From the NCBI RefSeq assembly GCF_021654775.1, contig NZ_AP025343.1, positions 6,512,001-6,576,000 on the forward strand: a stretch of 64,000 nt of DNA, written 5' to 3'. Numbering within the stretch: the stretch's first letter is position 1; each line of letters starts with the position of its first letter. This document shows, piece by piece, positions 1 to 8,735 of this stretch. A model generated the notes under the pieces. It saw only the letters and a program-made list of their open reading frames with translations. It did not search any database and was not told the origin of the DNA. The position numbers and the translations under genes were made by a program. The stretch comes from Paenibacillus azoreducens. Its GTDB lineage: Bacteria > Bacillota > Bacilli > Paenibacillales > Paenibacillaceae.

Positions 1-70
1 CGCAGGCGGTATTCCACCGCTCCAGCCGATATTAATCCATGATAACGGCAAAGCATCTCTTCGGCAACAC

Positions 71-307
71 TTAAGCCTGCTCGCCCAAATATTTCTCGAA
101 TTGCAGCTTGTTCATGCCAAGAATGCGATGATCGCCAATGACGGTTACGGGAACAGCGCGCATTCCCATATTCCATACTTGCTGGGCATATTCATCGTTT
201 TGCCCGATGTTGCGCTCTTCGAACGCTACGCCTTTTCCGGTCAAATATTCTTTAACTTGACGGCAATGAGGACAGTTGGTGTTGGTATATACAATGACTT
301 TTTCCAT
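71..307 (-). CDS. Glutaredoxin-family protein (78 aa)
   Basis: A cytoplasmic thiol-disulfide oxidoreductase of the NrdH/YruB-like glutaredoxin class. The redox motif Cys-Pro-His-Cys is at residues 12-15 after a beta strand, and the cis-proline of the thioredoxin fold is in the AVPVTV stretch. Length is normal for the family. The ATG has only a modest Shine-Dalgarno (GGTGG). It lies 54 bp downstream of trxB on the same strand with no terminator seen between, so co-transcription is likely and TrxB is its probable reductant (inference). What it reduces in the cell cannot be read from the sequence. Confidence 0.85.
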   Translation of the reverse strand: MEKVIVYTNTNCPHCRQVKEYLTGKGVAFEERNIGQNDEYAQQVWNMGMRAVPVTVIGDHRILGMNKLQFEKYLGEQA

Positions 308-361
308 ACCGAATCCACCCCGGTTTAAAATGCTGAGTCATTTATGAATTAATTAATTGGA

Positions 362-1303
362 TTAATGTACGGCTGCGTGATGCTCCAAGCTTTCAATGTA
401 TTTTTCGCAGTCCATCGCTGCCATACATCCGCTTCCTGCCGCCGTAATCGCTTGTCTGTAGCGGGTATCCTGAACGTCGCCGCAAGCAAAAACGCCTGGA
501 ATATTCGTCTCCGAAGTTCCCGGCTGCACCATAATATATCCGTTTGCATCCGTGGTGATTTGTCCACCCAGGAAGCTTGTGTTCGGATGATGGCCGATCG
601 CTACGAATACGCCGCTGGCTTCGATCAATTCCTCTTCTCCGGTTTCGTTGTTGCGCACTTTCAGGCCTTTCACGCCGCGGTCATCGGCAACGACTTCAAT
701 CGGTGTGCGGTCAAGCGCCCATTCGACCTTCTCATTGCTGCGTACGCGGTCCTGCATAATTTTCGAGCCGCGCAATTCCGTACGGCGGTGCACCAATGTC
801 ACCTTCGATGCAAAGCGGGTCAAGAAACCTGCTTCCTCAAGCGCGGAATCGCCGCCGCCAACAACGACAATTTCCTTGCCGCGGAAAAAGAAGCCGTCGC
901 AGGTAGCGCAAGTGCTGACCCCCCGTCCGACATTTTCCTGTTCGCCCGGAATGCCGAGGTATTTGGCAGTGGCGCCTGTGGAAATGATCAGGGTTTCAGT
1001 TTCAAACTCCCCAATGCCTTCCACGTCCAGTTTAAATGGACGGCCGCTCAATTCAACGCTGTTAACCCAGCCGGTACGGAATTCCGCACCAAAACGTTCC
1101 GCCTGTTTGCGCATATTATCCATCAATTCGGGTCCCATGATTCCTTCGGGAAAACCAGGGAAATTTTCTACCTCTGTCGTGGTCGTAAGTTGTCCGCCAG
1201 GCTGCGGCCCTTCGATCACGAGCGGATTCAAATTGGCGCGTGCCAAATAAATAGCTGCGGTCAAGCCCGCAGGACCAGTACCGATAATTACGGATTTATA
1301 CAT
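362..1303 (-). CDS. trxB: Thioredoxin-disulfide reductase
   Basis: NADPH-dependent FAD flavoenzyme that reduces thioredoxin. The 313-residue product is the usual length. It begins with the FAD-binding [16 protein letters not shown] motif, carries the redox pair CATC near residues 134-137, the NADPH-binding [10 protein letters not shown] motif and the C-terminal FAD motif GVFACGDV. The reading frame extends 48 codons upstream to 1447, but the ATG at 1303 is preceded by TTGGAGGGAATCAT, an excellent ribosome site, so I place the start there. The upstream promoter overlaps a Fur/PerR-type palindrome (1395-1409), suggesting iron- or peroxide-dependent control. Glutaredoxin follows in the same direction. 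Confidence 0.95.
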   Translation of the reverse strand: MYKSVIIGTGPAGLTAAIYLARANLNPLVIEGPQPGGQLTTTTEVENFPGFPEGIMGPELMDNMRKQAERFGAEFRTGWVNSVELSGRPFKLDVEGIGEFETETLIISTGATAKYLGIPGEQENVGRGVSTCATCDGFFFRGKEIVVVGGGDSALEEAGFLTRFASKVTLVHRRTELRGSKIMQDRVRSNEKVEWALDRTPIEVVADDRGVKGLKVRNNETGEEELIEASGVFVAIGHHPNTSFLGGQITTDANGYIMVQPGTSETNIPGVFACGDVQDTRYRQAITAAGSGCMAAMDCEKYIESLEHHAAVH

Positions 1304-1394
1304 ATGATTCCCTCCAAGCTTCCAGTGCCCGGAAAGTCGCCCATATAAGCCGGACATACCCAGGATCACTATATTATTTATACTAATTATTATT

Positions 1395-1431
1395 TGATAA
1401 TAATTATCATATAAACTGACGCTTCTGTCAA
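1395..1431 (-). promoter_or_regulatory. trxB promoter with Fur/PerR-type box
   Basis: On the minus strand, TTGACA (1426-1431) is separated by 17 nt from GATAAT (1403-1408). The -10 lies within TGATAATAATTATCA (1395-1409), a perfect 7-1-7 palindrome identical to the Bacillus Fur consensus. PerR boxes differ mainly at the outer bases (TTATAAT-N-ATTATAA), so Fur is the closer match. Binding here would block RNA polymerase. Which Fur-family protein binds is inference. Confidence 0.75.
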
Positions 1432-1544
1432 TAGAACCAGTATACATGGGATCAGGTCAATTGTGAACAATTAAATTTATATAAATTCGTGATTAAAGTC
1501 CATTTTGGCGCATCAATCCATTGCTTGATTTCCCGCATGTTGTC

Positions 1545-1588
1545 CTAAAAAAAGAGAATTCCCGGACACATGGTCCGAAAATCCTCTT
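1545..1588 (-). terminator. Rho-independent terminator of the metal ATPase gene
   Basis: A 16-bp stem (1552-1567 with 1573-1588, a few G-U pairs, 5-nt loop) is followed on the minus strand by a run of seven T, just downstream of the ATPase stop codon at 1600. Confidence 0.85.
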
Positions 1589-1599
1589 GAGGCAGGCAT

Positions 1600-3570
1600 T
1601 TATCTCAGCAGCCGCAGCGCGTTCAAAATAACCAGGATGGTGCTTCCTTCATGCCCTACCACGCCAAACGGCAAGGCAATTCCCGTCAGGAAGTTGCTGG
1701 TCATCAACAGAAGGATGACCGTAACCGCAAATGTCATATTTTGCTTGATAATCCGACGGGCGCGGCGGGCCAGCTTGATGGTGCCGGCGATTTCCTCGAT
1801 ATTGTCGTTCATCAGCACGACATCCGCGACTTCAAGCGCCGTACCGCTGCCGCTCATCCCCATGCCCATGCCGACGGTAGCGGTGGCAAGCGCAGGCGCA
1901 TCATTGACCCCGTCGCCGACCATCACGACATGACCATGTTCATCGCGCAGCTGTTTCACATACTGCACTTTTTCTTCCGGAAGCAGGTCGGAATAGATAT
2001 AATCGACACCAATCTGCCGTCCGATCACCTGTGCCGTTTCGCTCCGGTCCCCGGTCAGCATCGCTACCTTGACGCCAATGGCTTGCAGCTTTTGCACCGC
2101 CGCCGCAGCTTGCGGACGTATAACATCCTGCAGGCCGATAAGCCCGGCTACCCGCTCGCCTTCCAAAATCAACGATACGGTTTTTCCTTCTCCGCCCAGG
2201 CGGCTGCGCTGCTCTTTCCAATAAGCCGTATCCTCGCTTTCTTCCATCTGATCGAGCACATCCGTTTTACCGATCCGCCACTTTCTTGCGCCTACCGTAC
2301 CTTCCATCCCCCAGCCGGTAACAGAAATGACCGATTCGGCGGGGAGCAGTTCCAGGTTCTCATCTTCGGCTTTACCGACAATCGCCTTTGCGAGCGGATG
2401 TTCCGACAACTGTTCGATAGAAGCGATGGTAGCAAGCAGTTCTTGGCGGTCGTAACCATCTGCAGCGATCAGATCCGTTACTACCGGTTCTCCGGCGGTC
2501 AGCGTCCCTGTTTTATCAAAAGCAACCACAGAGGTCAAGGCCATATTCTCCATATGGGCCCCGCCTTTAAACAGGATACCGTGGCGGGCGCGGTTGGAAA
2601 TCGCCGACAGCAAAGCCGGCATAATCGAAGCCACAAGCGCACAAGGCGAAGCTACAACCAGAAATACCATCGCTTTATAAAAGGATGTGCCAAAGCTCCA
2701 GCCAAGCACAAACGGAGAAGCAAAAATGATCACCAAGGTGACCGCAACGACGATCAGGGCATAAATCGCTTCGAAACGCTTCATGAAGCGTTCGGACTGC
2801 GGAACCTCATTTTCCGCTTCTTCCACCAAGCGGATAATTTTCGCAAATACGGTGGCGTCCGAAGTTTGCGTCACTTCGATATACAGCACGCCTTCTCCAT
2901 TCAGCGTACCGGCAAATACCTCATCGCCTTGGACTTTATCTACAGGAACGGACTCGCCGGTAATGGAGGCTTGGTTGACTGCCGAAAAGCCTTTTTGGAT
3001 CACGCCGTCGGCAGGAATCAATTCGCCGGGTTTAACGAGGATCAGGTCCTTGATCTTCAGTTCATCAATGGAGACCAGCGTCATTTTGCCGTCATCGACC
3101 CGAAGCGCAAGCTCCGGCTTCAATGCCATCAATGAGGAGATATCTTTCTTGCTTCGCTCCATGGTGTAGCTTTCAAGCGCACCGCTCAAAGCGAAAATAA
3201 AGATCAGCATCGCACCTTCATTCCAGTATCCGATGCTTGCGGCACCCATTGCTGCCGCGACCATAAGCAGGTTGACGTCCAGCTCCCGCTCCTTTATCAG
3301 AGTCTCTACACCTTCCTTTGCCTTGAGCCAGCCCCCGGCTGCATAAGACAAAATGTACAAGATAATCGAGACTGTAGTCGATGCATAACCTACGGCCCAC
3401 CCGCCAAGCATTAATACCCCGCTGAGAATTGCAGCCTGCATTTCGCGGTTCCGCAGCATACTTCGGAAATCCATCCGTCTCTTGCGGTGAGGGTTTGGTG
3501 TTTTTGAACTGCCGGATATAGAAGCTTCTTTTGCAATTTTTGCCGTCATCTTTTGAGCATTTTCCATCAT
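1600..3570 (-). CDS. pfeT: P1B-4-type heavy-metal ATPase, PfeT/ZosA-like
   Basis: Membrane pump that exports a divalent metal, most likely Fe(II), by ATP hydrolysis. The 656-residue product has no N-terminal metal-binding domain. Its membrane metal motif is SPC (near residue 307), the phosphorylation site is DKTGTLT (near 352), the hinge is GDGVNDAP (near 550), and the last helix carries HEGST (near 640). SPC plus HEG(G/S)T is the P1B-4 signature shared by PfeT/ZosA and CtpD. The frame is open to 3627, but ATG 3570 follows AAGGAAGG with good spacing. The leader holds a Fur-like box and a perfect stem-loop. Metal specificity (Fe versus Co or Zn) is not certain; the Fur-like box favours iron. 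Confidence 0.88.
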   Translation of the reverse strand: MMENAQKMTAKIAKEASISGSSKTPNPHRKRRMDFRSMLRNREMQAAILSGVLMLGGWAVGYASTTVSIILYILSYAAGGWLKAKEGVETLIKERELDVNLLMVAAAMGAASIGYWNEGAMLIFIFALSGALESYTMERSKKDISSLMALKPELALRVDDGKMTLVSIDELKIKDLILVKPGELIPADGVIQKGFSAVNQASITGESVPVDKVQGDEVFAGTLNGEGVLYIEVTQTSDATVFAKIIRLVEEAENEVPQSERFMKRFEAIYALIVVAVTLVIIFASPFVLGWSFGTSFYKAMVFLVVASPCALVASIMPALLSAISNRARHGILFKGGAHMENMALTSVVAFDKTGTLTAGEPVVTDLIAADGYDRQELLATIASIEQLSEHPLAKAIVGKAEDENLELLPAESVISVTGWGMEGTVGARKWRIGKTDVLDQMEESEDTAYWKEQRSRLGGEGKTVSLILEGERVAGLIGLQDVIRPQAAAAVQKLQAIGVKVAMLTGDRSETAQVIGRQIGVDYIYSDLLPEEKVQYVKQLRDEHGHVVMVGDGVNDAPALATATVGMGMGMSGSGTALEVADVVLMNDNIEEIAGTIKLARRARRIIKQNMTFAVTVILLLMTSNFLTGIALPFGVVGHEGSTILVILNALRLLR

Positions 3571-3623
3571 GTACACCTTCCTTAATTGAGAATGAAAAAC
3601 ATTATTATTACCCTTAAAACAGC

Positions 3624-3657
3624 ACATGCTGCTTCGGACTAAGCCGAAGCAGCATGT
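3624..3657 (-). other. Perfect 14-bp stem-loop in the ATPase leader
   Basis: Arms 3624-3637 and 3644-3657 are exact complements (CATGCTGCTTCGG core) around a 6-nt loop. In the minus-strand transcript it is followed by only four T before the ribosome site of the ATPase, so it could be a weak attenuator or an mRNA-stabilising hairpin rather than a full terminator. Confidence 0.6.
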
Positions 3658-3684
3658 TTAACTCTTGGACGCGTAATGTCCAAT

Positions 3685-3704
3685 TGAGAATGATAATCAT
3701 TTTT
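3685..3704. promoter_or_regulatory. Fur-like box upstream of the metal ATPase
   Basis: GAGAATGATAATCATTTTT (3686-3704) matches 16 of 19 positions of the classical GATAATGATAATCATTATC Fur box and 12 of 14 of the 7-1-7 form. A weaker related copy (TGAGAATG...CATTATTATT) lies at about 3588-3608 next to the ribosome site. Confidence 0.6.
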
Positions 3705-3748
3705 GTATTAATGCAATTGTTTTTCCCTTGTGCAAATTTTACACTTTT

Positions 3749-3777
3749 ATTATATGCCGAATCTAAAAAAATGTAAA
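3749..3777 (-). promoter_or_regulatory. Predicted sigma-A promoter of the metal ATPase
   Basis: TTTACA (3772-3777), 17-nt spacer and a perfect TATAAT (3749-3754) on the minus strand. The Fur-like box would then lie about 40-55 nt downstream of the start of transcription, in the leader. Confidence 0.6.
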
Positions 3778-3979
3778 CCCGTTGCAAGCTAAAATATGTA
3801 AAATTGAATATAAAAAAATGAACTTTCCACGTTTCTTCATAACTCGGGGATTCTGAATCCTCTTTCACGAAGGCGCTATTAGTATCCATCCGAATTTATA
3901 CGAAAATGAGCTTTTGCGTTTTTGAGATAAAACCCATAACATTTTCTTCATTGGTGGTGACCGTGAGGTTATGCGGGTT

Positions 3980-4288
3980 TCTAACGGACATAACAGCCGC
4001 TAAGAGGCTAAAAATAGCCATTATTAAATTATTAACGGACACCACGGCGCTTAATTGCTCCAAAACACTGCCCCAAAGGGACTTTTTGAATAAATAGCGG
4101 CGACTGTGTCCGTTAAAAATCAAAATGGTCGAAATTTTCCTCGATAGCGGCCGCTGTGTCCGTTAGAATCAAATATGGTGACAGCCACCGCTATATTTGA
4201 TTCTAACAAAACTACGTATCGCTATTCAGCTCAACAAAGGTTCTTTTCGGCGTTTTTCCTCCAAATAACGTTCTGTAGTTTTGTTAGA
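3980..4288. repeat. Cluster of TAACGGACA repeats and long inverted repeats
   Basis: This part of the 939-bp gene-free stretch 3571-4509 holds four copies of a roughly 23-bp unit, consensus TAACGGACAcaGCgGCGCTA: 3980-4002 and 4032-4054 on the plus strand, 4093-4115 and 4143-4165 inverted. The last overlaps a perfect 15-bp inverted repeat (4162-4176 with 4193-4207) whose 16-nt loop contains a smaller GGTG/CACC hairpin. A further 14-bp inverted repeat, TCTAACAAAACTAC (4202-4215) with its complement at 4275-4288, follows. I see no convincing gene here. Confidence 0.75.
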
Positions 4289-4404
4289 TTTTGATCGGTA
4301 TCGTATTAGCGGCAATAACACTTCCCTGTTTCGTTAGATCATTCAGATCAACTAAACATCCGCATAGAATCCAGGGTGCTCTTCCGCCCTTCATTTTCAT
4401 TAAT

Positions 4405-4437
4405 AAAATGAAATAAAGCCACTCTAATGAGCGGCTC
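4405..4437 (-). terminator. Terminator-like hairpin for the PEP-barrel gene
   Basis: GCCACTC (4418-4424) pairs with GAGCGGC (4429-4435) with one G-U pair and a 4-nt loop; on the minus strand it is followed by a T-rich tract. It lies about 75 bp beyond the stop at 4510, with a tandem repeat in between. Confidence 0.5.
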
Positions 4438-4440
4438 TAT

Positions 4441-4488
4441 GATTGACTTTATGATTGGCTTCACGATTGACTTTATGATTGGCTTCAC
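4441..4488. repeat. Exact 24-bp tandem duplication
   Basis: Units 4441-4464 and 4465-4488 are identical (GATTGACTTTATGATTGGCT followed by TCAC), between the stop of the PEP-barrel gene and its terminator. Each unit itself contains two near-repeats of GATTGACTTTAT/GATTGGCTTCAC. Confidence 0.85.
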
Positions 4489-4509
4489 GATTTCCCGCAT
4501 CTTTTCCTT

Positions 4510-5685
4510 TTAATATGCCTTCTCTTGTTTTCGCGCCTTCCTATTCAGTTCAAACTGCGCAGCCGCCAAGCGAAATGCGGGTATGAGGTTTGATGCAGCG
4601 CCGATCCCTTCGATCCCTGCCCGATATATGGCCGGCAAATCAGCCGTATTCCGCAAACCCGATACACGCAATGAAAGACGGGAATTGCTTTTTCTTATTT
4701 GTCTGGCCAGCGTTTCTATTCGACCGGAAACATTTTGCGACCATGTATGAGCGTTTTCACTGCTATCCATTACAATCAAATCGGCGCCTTTCGCCAGATC
4801 GGCGGCAAGCCGTACGTCAATGTCAACTTCAACCAAAGCGCCAATGCTGCATGATACAACGCGGCGCTGATAGCAATATGTTTCTTCCGCAACCCGCTCG
4901 ATCAAGTCGTGGGCGAAATTCCATTCCTCTGTGCAAGTCGGGTACGGGACAAGAATCTCAAGTTTGTGCGCAAGTCCCTGACGCTCGCAGGCGAGCACGG
5001 CCCTGAATAACGCTTCAAGCTGAATATCCCGCAGATCGGAAAGACTTTCCGCCTCACGCGCGTGTCCACGCAGCCTGTCGATGCCGGTTACCAGAGCCAC
5101 GCTCAGAACCCCATCGTCTAAATGATGAAGCACCGTTTCCAAGTGTCCCTTCCACCGATACAGCAGACGTTCTCTGAGTGTCATGTCCGGGCATTGTTGT
5201 CCGCCGGGGCGATCATCAGCATACTGCAAAGTCCACTCCTCAAAGAGCTCCTTCAAATGGCCACCCGCAAGCCAGTCAGCTTCACGCAGCAGCAGCAAAC
5301 CTGCCATCCCCTCTGCCTGCTGCGGCAGATCGGCGGCGTCTTCGGCCAAGATCTCCAACTCGCGTACGTTATCGCACCATTCAAGCAGACATTTGGGTGC
5401 GGCGAGATCTTTATCTTTGGTTGAAAAAGGTTCGGCTTCACGCAAAATACTCCCGATCGAATCCGGATCAGCTGCGAGAATCGCCTCCTCTGTCGTCATC
5501 GATCCGATTCTTGCCAGTTCCACCAGCGAAGCAATTTCCGGCAATGAGCATGCCCGCGCCTGCCCCCGATCTTGTAAAAGCATACCGTCATTTCGCTTCT
5601 CCACCGGATAAACCGCTTCCACAAACGCAGACATGGAGCAAGAGCCTTTTTGGCAGCAGTTATTCTGACATCGATCACTCTTCAT
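4510..5685 (-). CDS. Degenerate PPDK-like PEP-barrel protein (391 aa)
   Basis: The second half resembles the C-terminal PEP-binding TIM barrel of pyruvate phosphate dikinase: IQLEALFRAV (the FRDMQLEAIF element), EILVPY (EIMIPL), a VAEE helix and C-terminal FRLAAAQF (PIARLAAAQ). Upstream, a TTEEAILAADPDSIGSIL stretch resembles the PPDK linker helix (TKEEALLRVDP). The catalytic elements are lost: the SFGTNDLTQ segment reads IVMDSSENAHTWSQ and the CGEHGG cysteine motif reads VSGLRN. The swivelling His domain and ATP-grasp domain are absent. The N-terminus is Cys-rich (C6, C10, C11, C16). It is probably not an active PPDK; a binding or regulatory role is a guess. The start at 5685 has an AGAGGGTGG site about 12 nt upstream. 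Confidence 0.65.
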   Translation of the reverse strand: MKSDRCQNNCCQKGSCSMSAFVEAVYPVEKRNDGMLLQDRGQARACSLPEIASLVELARIGSMTTEEAILAADPDSIGSILREAEPFSTKDKDLAAPKCLLEWCDNVRELEILAEDAADLPQQAEGMAGLLLLREADWLAGGHLKELFEEWTLQYADDRPGGQQCPDMTLRERLLYRWKGHLETVLHHLDDGVLSVALVTGIDRLRGHAREAESLSDLRDIQLEALFRAVLACERQGLAHKLEILVPYPTCTEEWNFAHDLIERVAEETYCYQRRVVSCSIGALVEVDIDVRLAADLAKGADLIVMDSSENAHTWSQNVSGRIETLARQIRKSNSRLSLRVSGLRNTADLPAIYRAGIEGIGAASNLIPAFRLAAAQFELNRKARKQEKAY

Positions 5686-5799
5686 GATTGGACGTCCACC
5701 CTCTTTTCCGGATAAATGAGCCTGGTTGCAGCGGCCCTACCCTACAGAATATTAGTGGCAGCCGGCAAATATACGGTATTTGCGCATCTGTTACCTATA

Positions 5800-5849
5800 T
5801 TGACAAACAACTCGCATGTAAAGTACACTTTACGTAAAGTTAACTTTAC
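5800..5849 (+). promoter_or_regulatory. Promoter with two abutting 16-bp operators
   Basis: TTGACA (5800-5805) and TACACT (5824-5829) are 18 nt apart. Two operators lie head-to-tail with no gap: GTAAAGTACACTTTAC (5818-5833) and GTAAAGTTAACTTTAC (5834-5849), each GTAAAGT-N2-ACTTTAC. They cover the -10 and start site, so the downstream HTH protein probably represses its own transcription. Confidence 0.7.
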
Positions 5850-5871
5850 ATTTAGATTGGCGGGGACGGAT

Positions 5872-6081
5872 TTGAAAACGCGAATTCGGGAAAAACGGAC
5901 AGCCTGGAACATGACACAGGAAGAGCTTGCCGCACGGCTGCATGTATCCAGACAAACTGTCATCTCATTGGAAAACAACAAGTATAAACCTTCTTTGGTA
6001 CTGGCTCATAAGCTTGCCCAGATCTTCGAATGCCAAATGGAGGATATATTTATTTTTGAAGGAGATGAAAACATTGAGTAA
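5872..6081 (+). CDS. Small XRE-family HTH regulator (69 aa)
   Basis: A compact DNA-binding protein made almost wholly of a Cro/C1-type helix-turn-helix: WNMTQEELAARLHVSRQTV is the HTH core, followed by the family signature SLENNKYKPS and a short tail ending in an acidic EGDENIE. The frame runs upstream to 5716 across the promoter, so I start at TTG 5872, preceded by GGGGACGGAT. Tandem palindromes over its promoter suggest autoregulation. It overlaps the next gene by 8 nt, so the two are translationally coupled. Small HTH plus small membrane protein pairs are common in Firmicutes. Confidence 0.8.
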   Translation: MKTRIREKRTAWNMTQEELAARLHVSRQTVISLENNKYKPSLVLAHKLAQIFECQMEDIFIFEGDENIE

Positions 6082-6388
6082 TCAGCTGTTAAATGTACTG
6101 TATGGATTAGGCGGGCTTTTCTTCGGTGTTGTAGTGCATATCATTTTGCAAATCGTATCAAAGCGGAAAGGAATAAAAGAGCATCGGTTCGATGAACGCC
6201 ACCAATATATCACAAGCCATGCGAAAGCGGTGGCGTGGAACTCTACATCTATTGCTATCATTGTCGCCTGGGCGCTCATTATTGTGTTCGACGGAATTTC
6301 CCTGCCTTTCTTCCTGATGACCGGAGTGTACGTTCTGCATAATCTAACTTATCTTTGTTCCAGCGTTTATTATACCAATCGGAATTAG
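6074..6388 (+). CDS. Small integral membrane protein paired with the HTH regulator
   Basis: About 104 residues with three hydrophobic segments: LYGLGGLFFGVVVHIILQIV, SIAIIVAWALIIVFDGIS and a C-terminal helix around LPFFLMTGVYVLHNLTYLC. A basic loop (SKRKGIKEHRFDERHQYI) lies between the first two. It resembles the DUF2178-type partners of small XRE regulators, though I cannot confirm the family. The start is TTG 6074, nine bases after GAAGGAG; the ATG at 6065 abuts that site with no spacing. It overlaps the end of the HTH gene. Function unknown. Confidence 0.7.
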   Translation: MSNQLLNVLYGLGGLFFGVVVHIILQIVSKRKGIKEHRFDERHQYITSHAKAVAWNSTSIAIIVAWALIIVFDGISLPFFLMTGVYVLHNLTYLCSSVYYTNRN

Positions 6389-6489
6389 CCGTTTAATTGA
6401 CGCTCTCTTTCTAAAAAGACATGTTCAATTCCCTGCGCGCGGTGTGGCGTTGCATGGCGGAGATCCACCACAATTTACTTTTCTGAATC

Positions 6490-6530
6490 TTCAAAAAGAA
6501 AGAAACCGCTCCATTCGGAACGGTTCCTTT
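6490..6530 (-). terminator. Terminator of metY
   Basis: Stem 6501-6512 with 6517-6528 (GAACCGTTCC core, one G-U pair, 4-nt loop), followed on the minus strand by a T-rich tract. Confidence 0.75.
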
Positions 6531-6545
6531 TACATATATGAATAA

Positions 6546-7907
<1,362 letters not shown>

Positions 7908-7967
7908 TCACAGCGTTTGAAAAGGTAAAAAATGATAATTCCCATTAAAATAATGTGATTTATCGGA

Positions 7968-8261
7968 TTATCCAATTCCCATCCAATCGGACACCAGCGC
8001 CAGAACCAGCAATCCTGCCATCATTATGCCAGTCCAGAGAGCCCGTCCCGAAAGGGATGGTACGGATTTTCTCTCCCCGCTTTGTGACATCTGCCGTGCC
8101 CGGGACCGCAGCGAAAGATAATACATGATCGAACCCACGGCAATCAGCGCAGCTTCAAGCAGCATGCTAATCCAAGGCTGGCTCCAGAGGCCGAAGCCCC
8201 TCTCGTTAAAATCAATGATCCCGATTGATCTTTTCTCGAAAGCCCAGCAGCAGAACTTCAA
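7968..8261 (-). pseudogene. C-terminal fragment of a membrane protein
   Basis: The residues IIDFNERGFGLWSQPWISMLLEAALIAVGSIMYY look like the C-terminal half of a roughly 200-residue bacterial membrane protein family in which a conserved N-terminal half precedes a GFGLWN-P segment. Here the frame opens only at a TTG (8261) sitting 2 nt after GAGGTGA, too close for good initiation, and the sequence upstream does not continue the protein. Two or three hydrophobic segments remain. I read it as an N-terminally truncated remnant, but a short functional membrane protein is possible. Confidence 0.45.
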
Positions 8262-8357
8262 TCACCTCGTTAAAAAGTTTCCGCAAGCCCCAGCAGCAGC
8301 TCTCTGCCGATTCGCCCGAATATTGATAAGTTCCGGCCATAGGTTTTTATCCTTCAT

Positions 8358-8394
8358 TTTTACGCAAAAAAAAGCAGCCCGTTATACGGCTGCC
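8358..8394 (-). terminator. Orphan terminator, minus strand
   Basis: GCAGCC and GGCTGC (within 8373-8392) form a 6-bp stem followed on the minus strand by eight T. No minus-strand gene ends here; it may be the relic of a gene lost with the truncation downstream, or a leader terminator. Confidence 0.55.
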
Positions 8395-8735
8395 ACAAAA
8401 GAACCCTGAGAGTATTGAGAGAGTTGTCAAATCAGAATCATAGAATATGAATATATTTCCATAACTCTAACATTTGAAAAGTTGTAGCTTATTTTATATA
8501 AACTAACCTTTCATTAGTATAAAAAGCATAGCGCTTTTTTCCCGGGCTTGTCAAGGCGAGGCACGGTGCAGGTAAAACGTATGTCTTATTTTTCGCTAAT
8601 CGCAACGAATCCGGAAGTTTAACGTATCTAATATTGACTGGTGGTTATTTAGGAACTACCATGACACTATACGGGGCTGCTCAGGGTCGGCTTCTGGTCT
8701 ACAATTATTTCCTTATATGCAGGAGGGTGATTAGC
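8395..8735 (+). other. Long leader region of the MarR-type gene
   Basis: No gene seen. A promoter-like TTGAAA-17-TATAAA (8474-8502) is followed by the inverted repeat ACTAA-N7-TTAGT (8503-8519) and a short A/T-flanked hairpin AAAAAGC...GCTTTTTT (8521-8540). A second promoter-like pair, TTGACT (8634-8639) and TACCAT (8657-8662), lies nearer the gene. Either could be the regulator's own promoter. Confidence 0.35.

Noticed and set aside
365..1348. 327-codon open frame on the plus strand antisense to trxB
   Set aside because: No ribosome site, composition is the mirror of trxB codons, and trxB is a clear conserved gene.
1651..3135. 494-codon open frame antisense to the metal ATPase
   Set aside because: Shadow of a conserved gene; low-complexity His/Arg-rich translation with no domain.
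3614..4123. Two short minus-strand frames (91 and 75 codons) in the repeat-rich gap
   Set aside because: They run through the ATPase promoter and TAACGGACA repeats, lack ribosome sites and look non-coding.
3980..4165. CRISPR-like array
   Set aside because: Units are diverged, in both orientations and irregularly spaced; no cas genes nearby.
8521..8540. Plus-strand terminator AAAAAGC...GCTTTTTT
   Set aside because: Stem is short and mostly A-T; could be chance in an AT-rich leader, so only mentioned within the leader entry.
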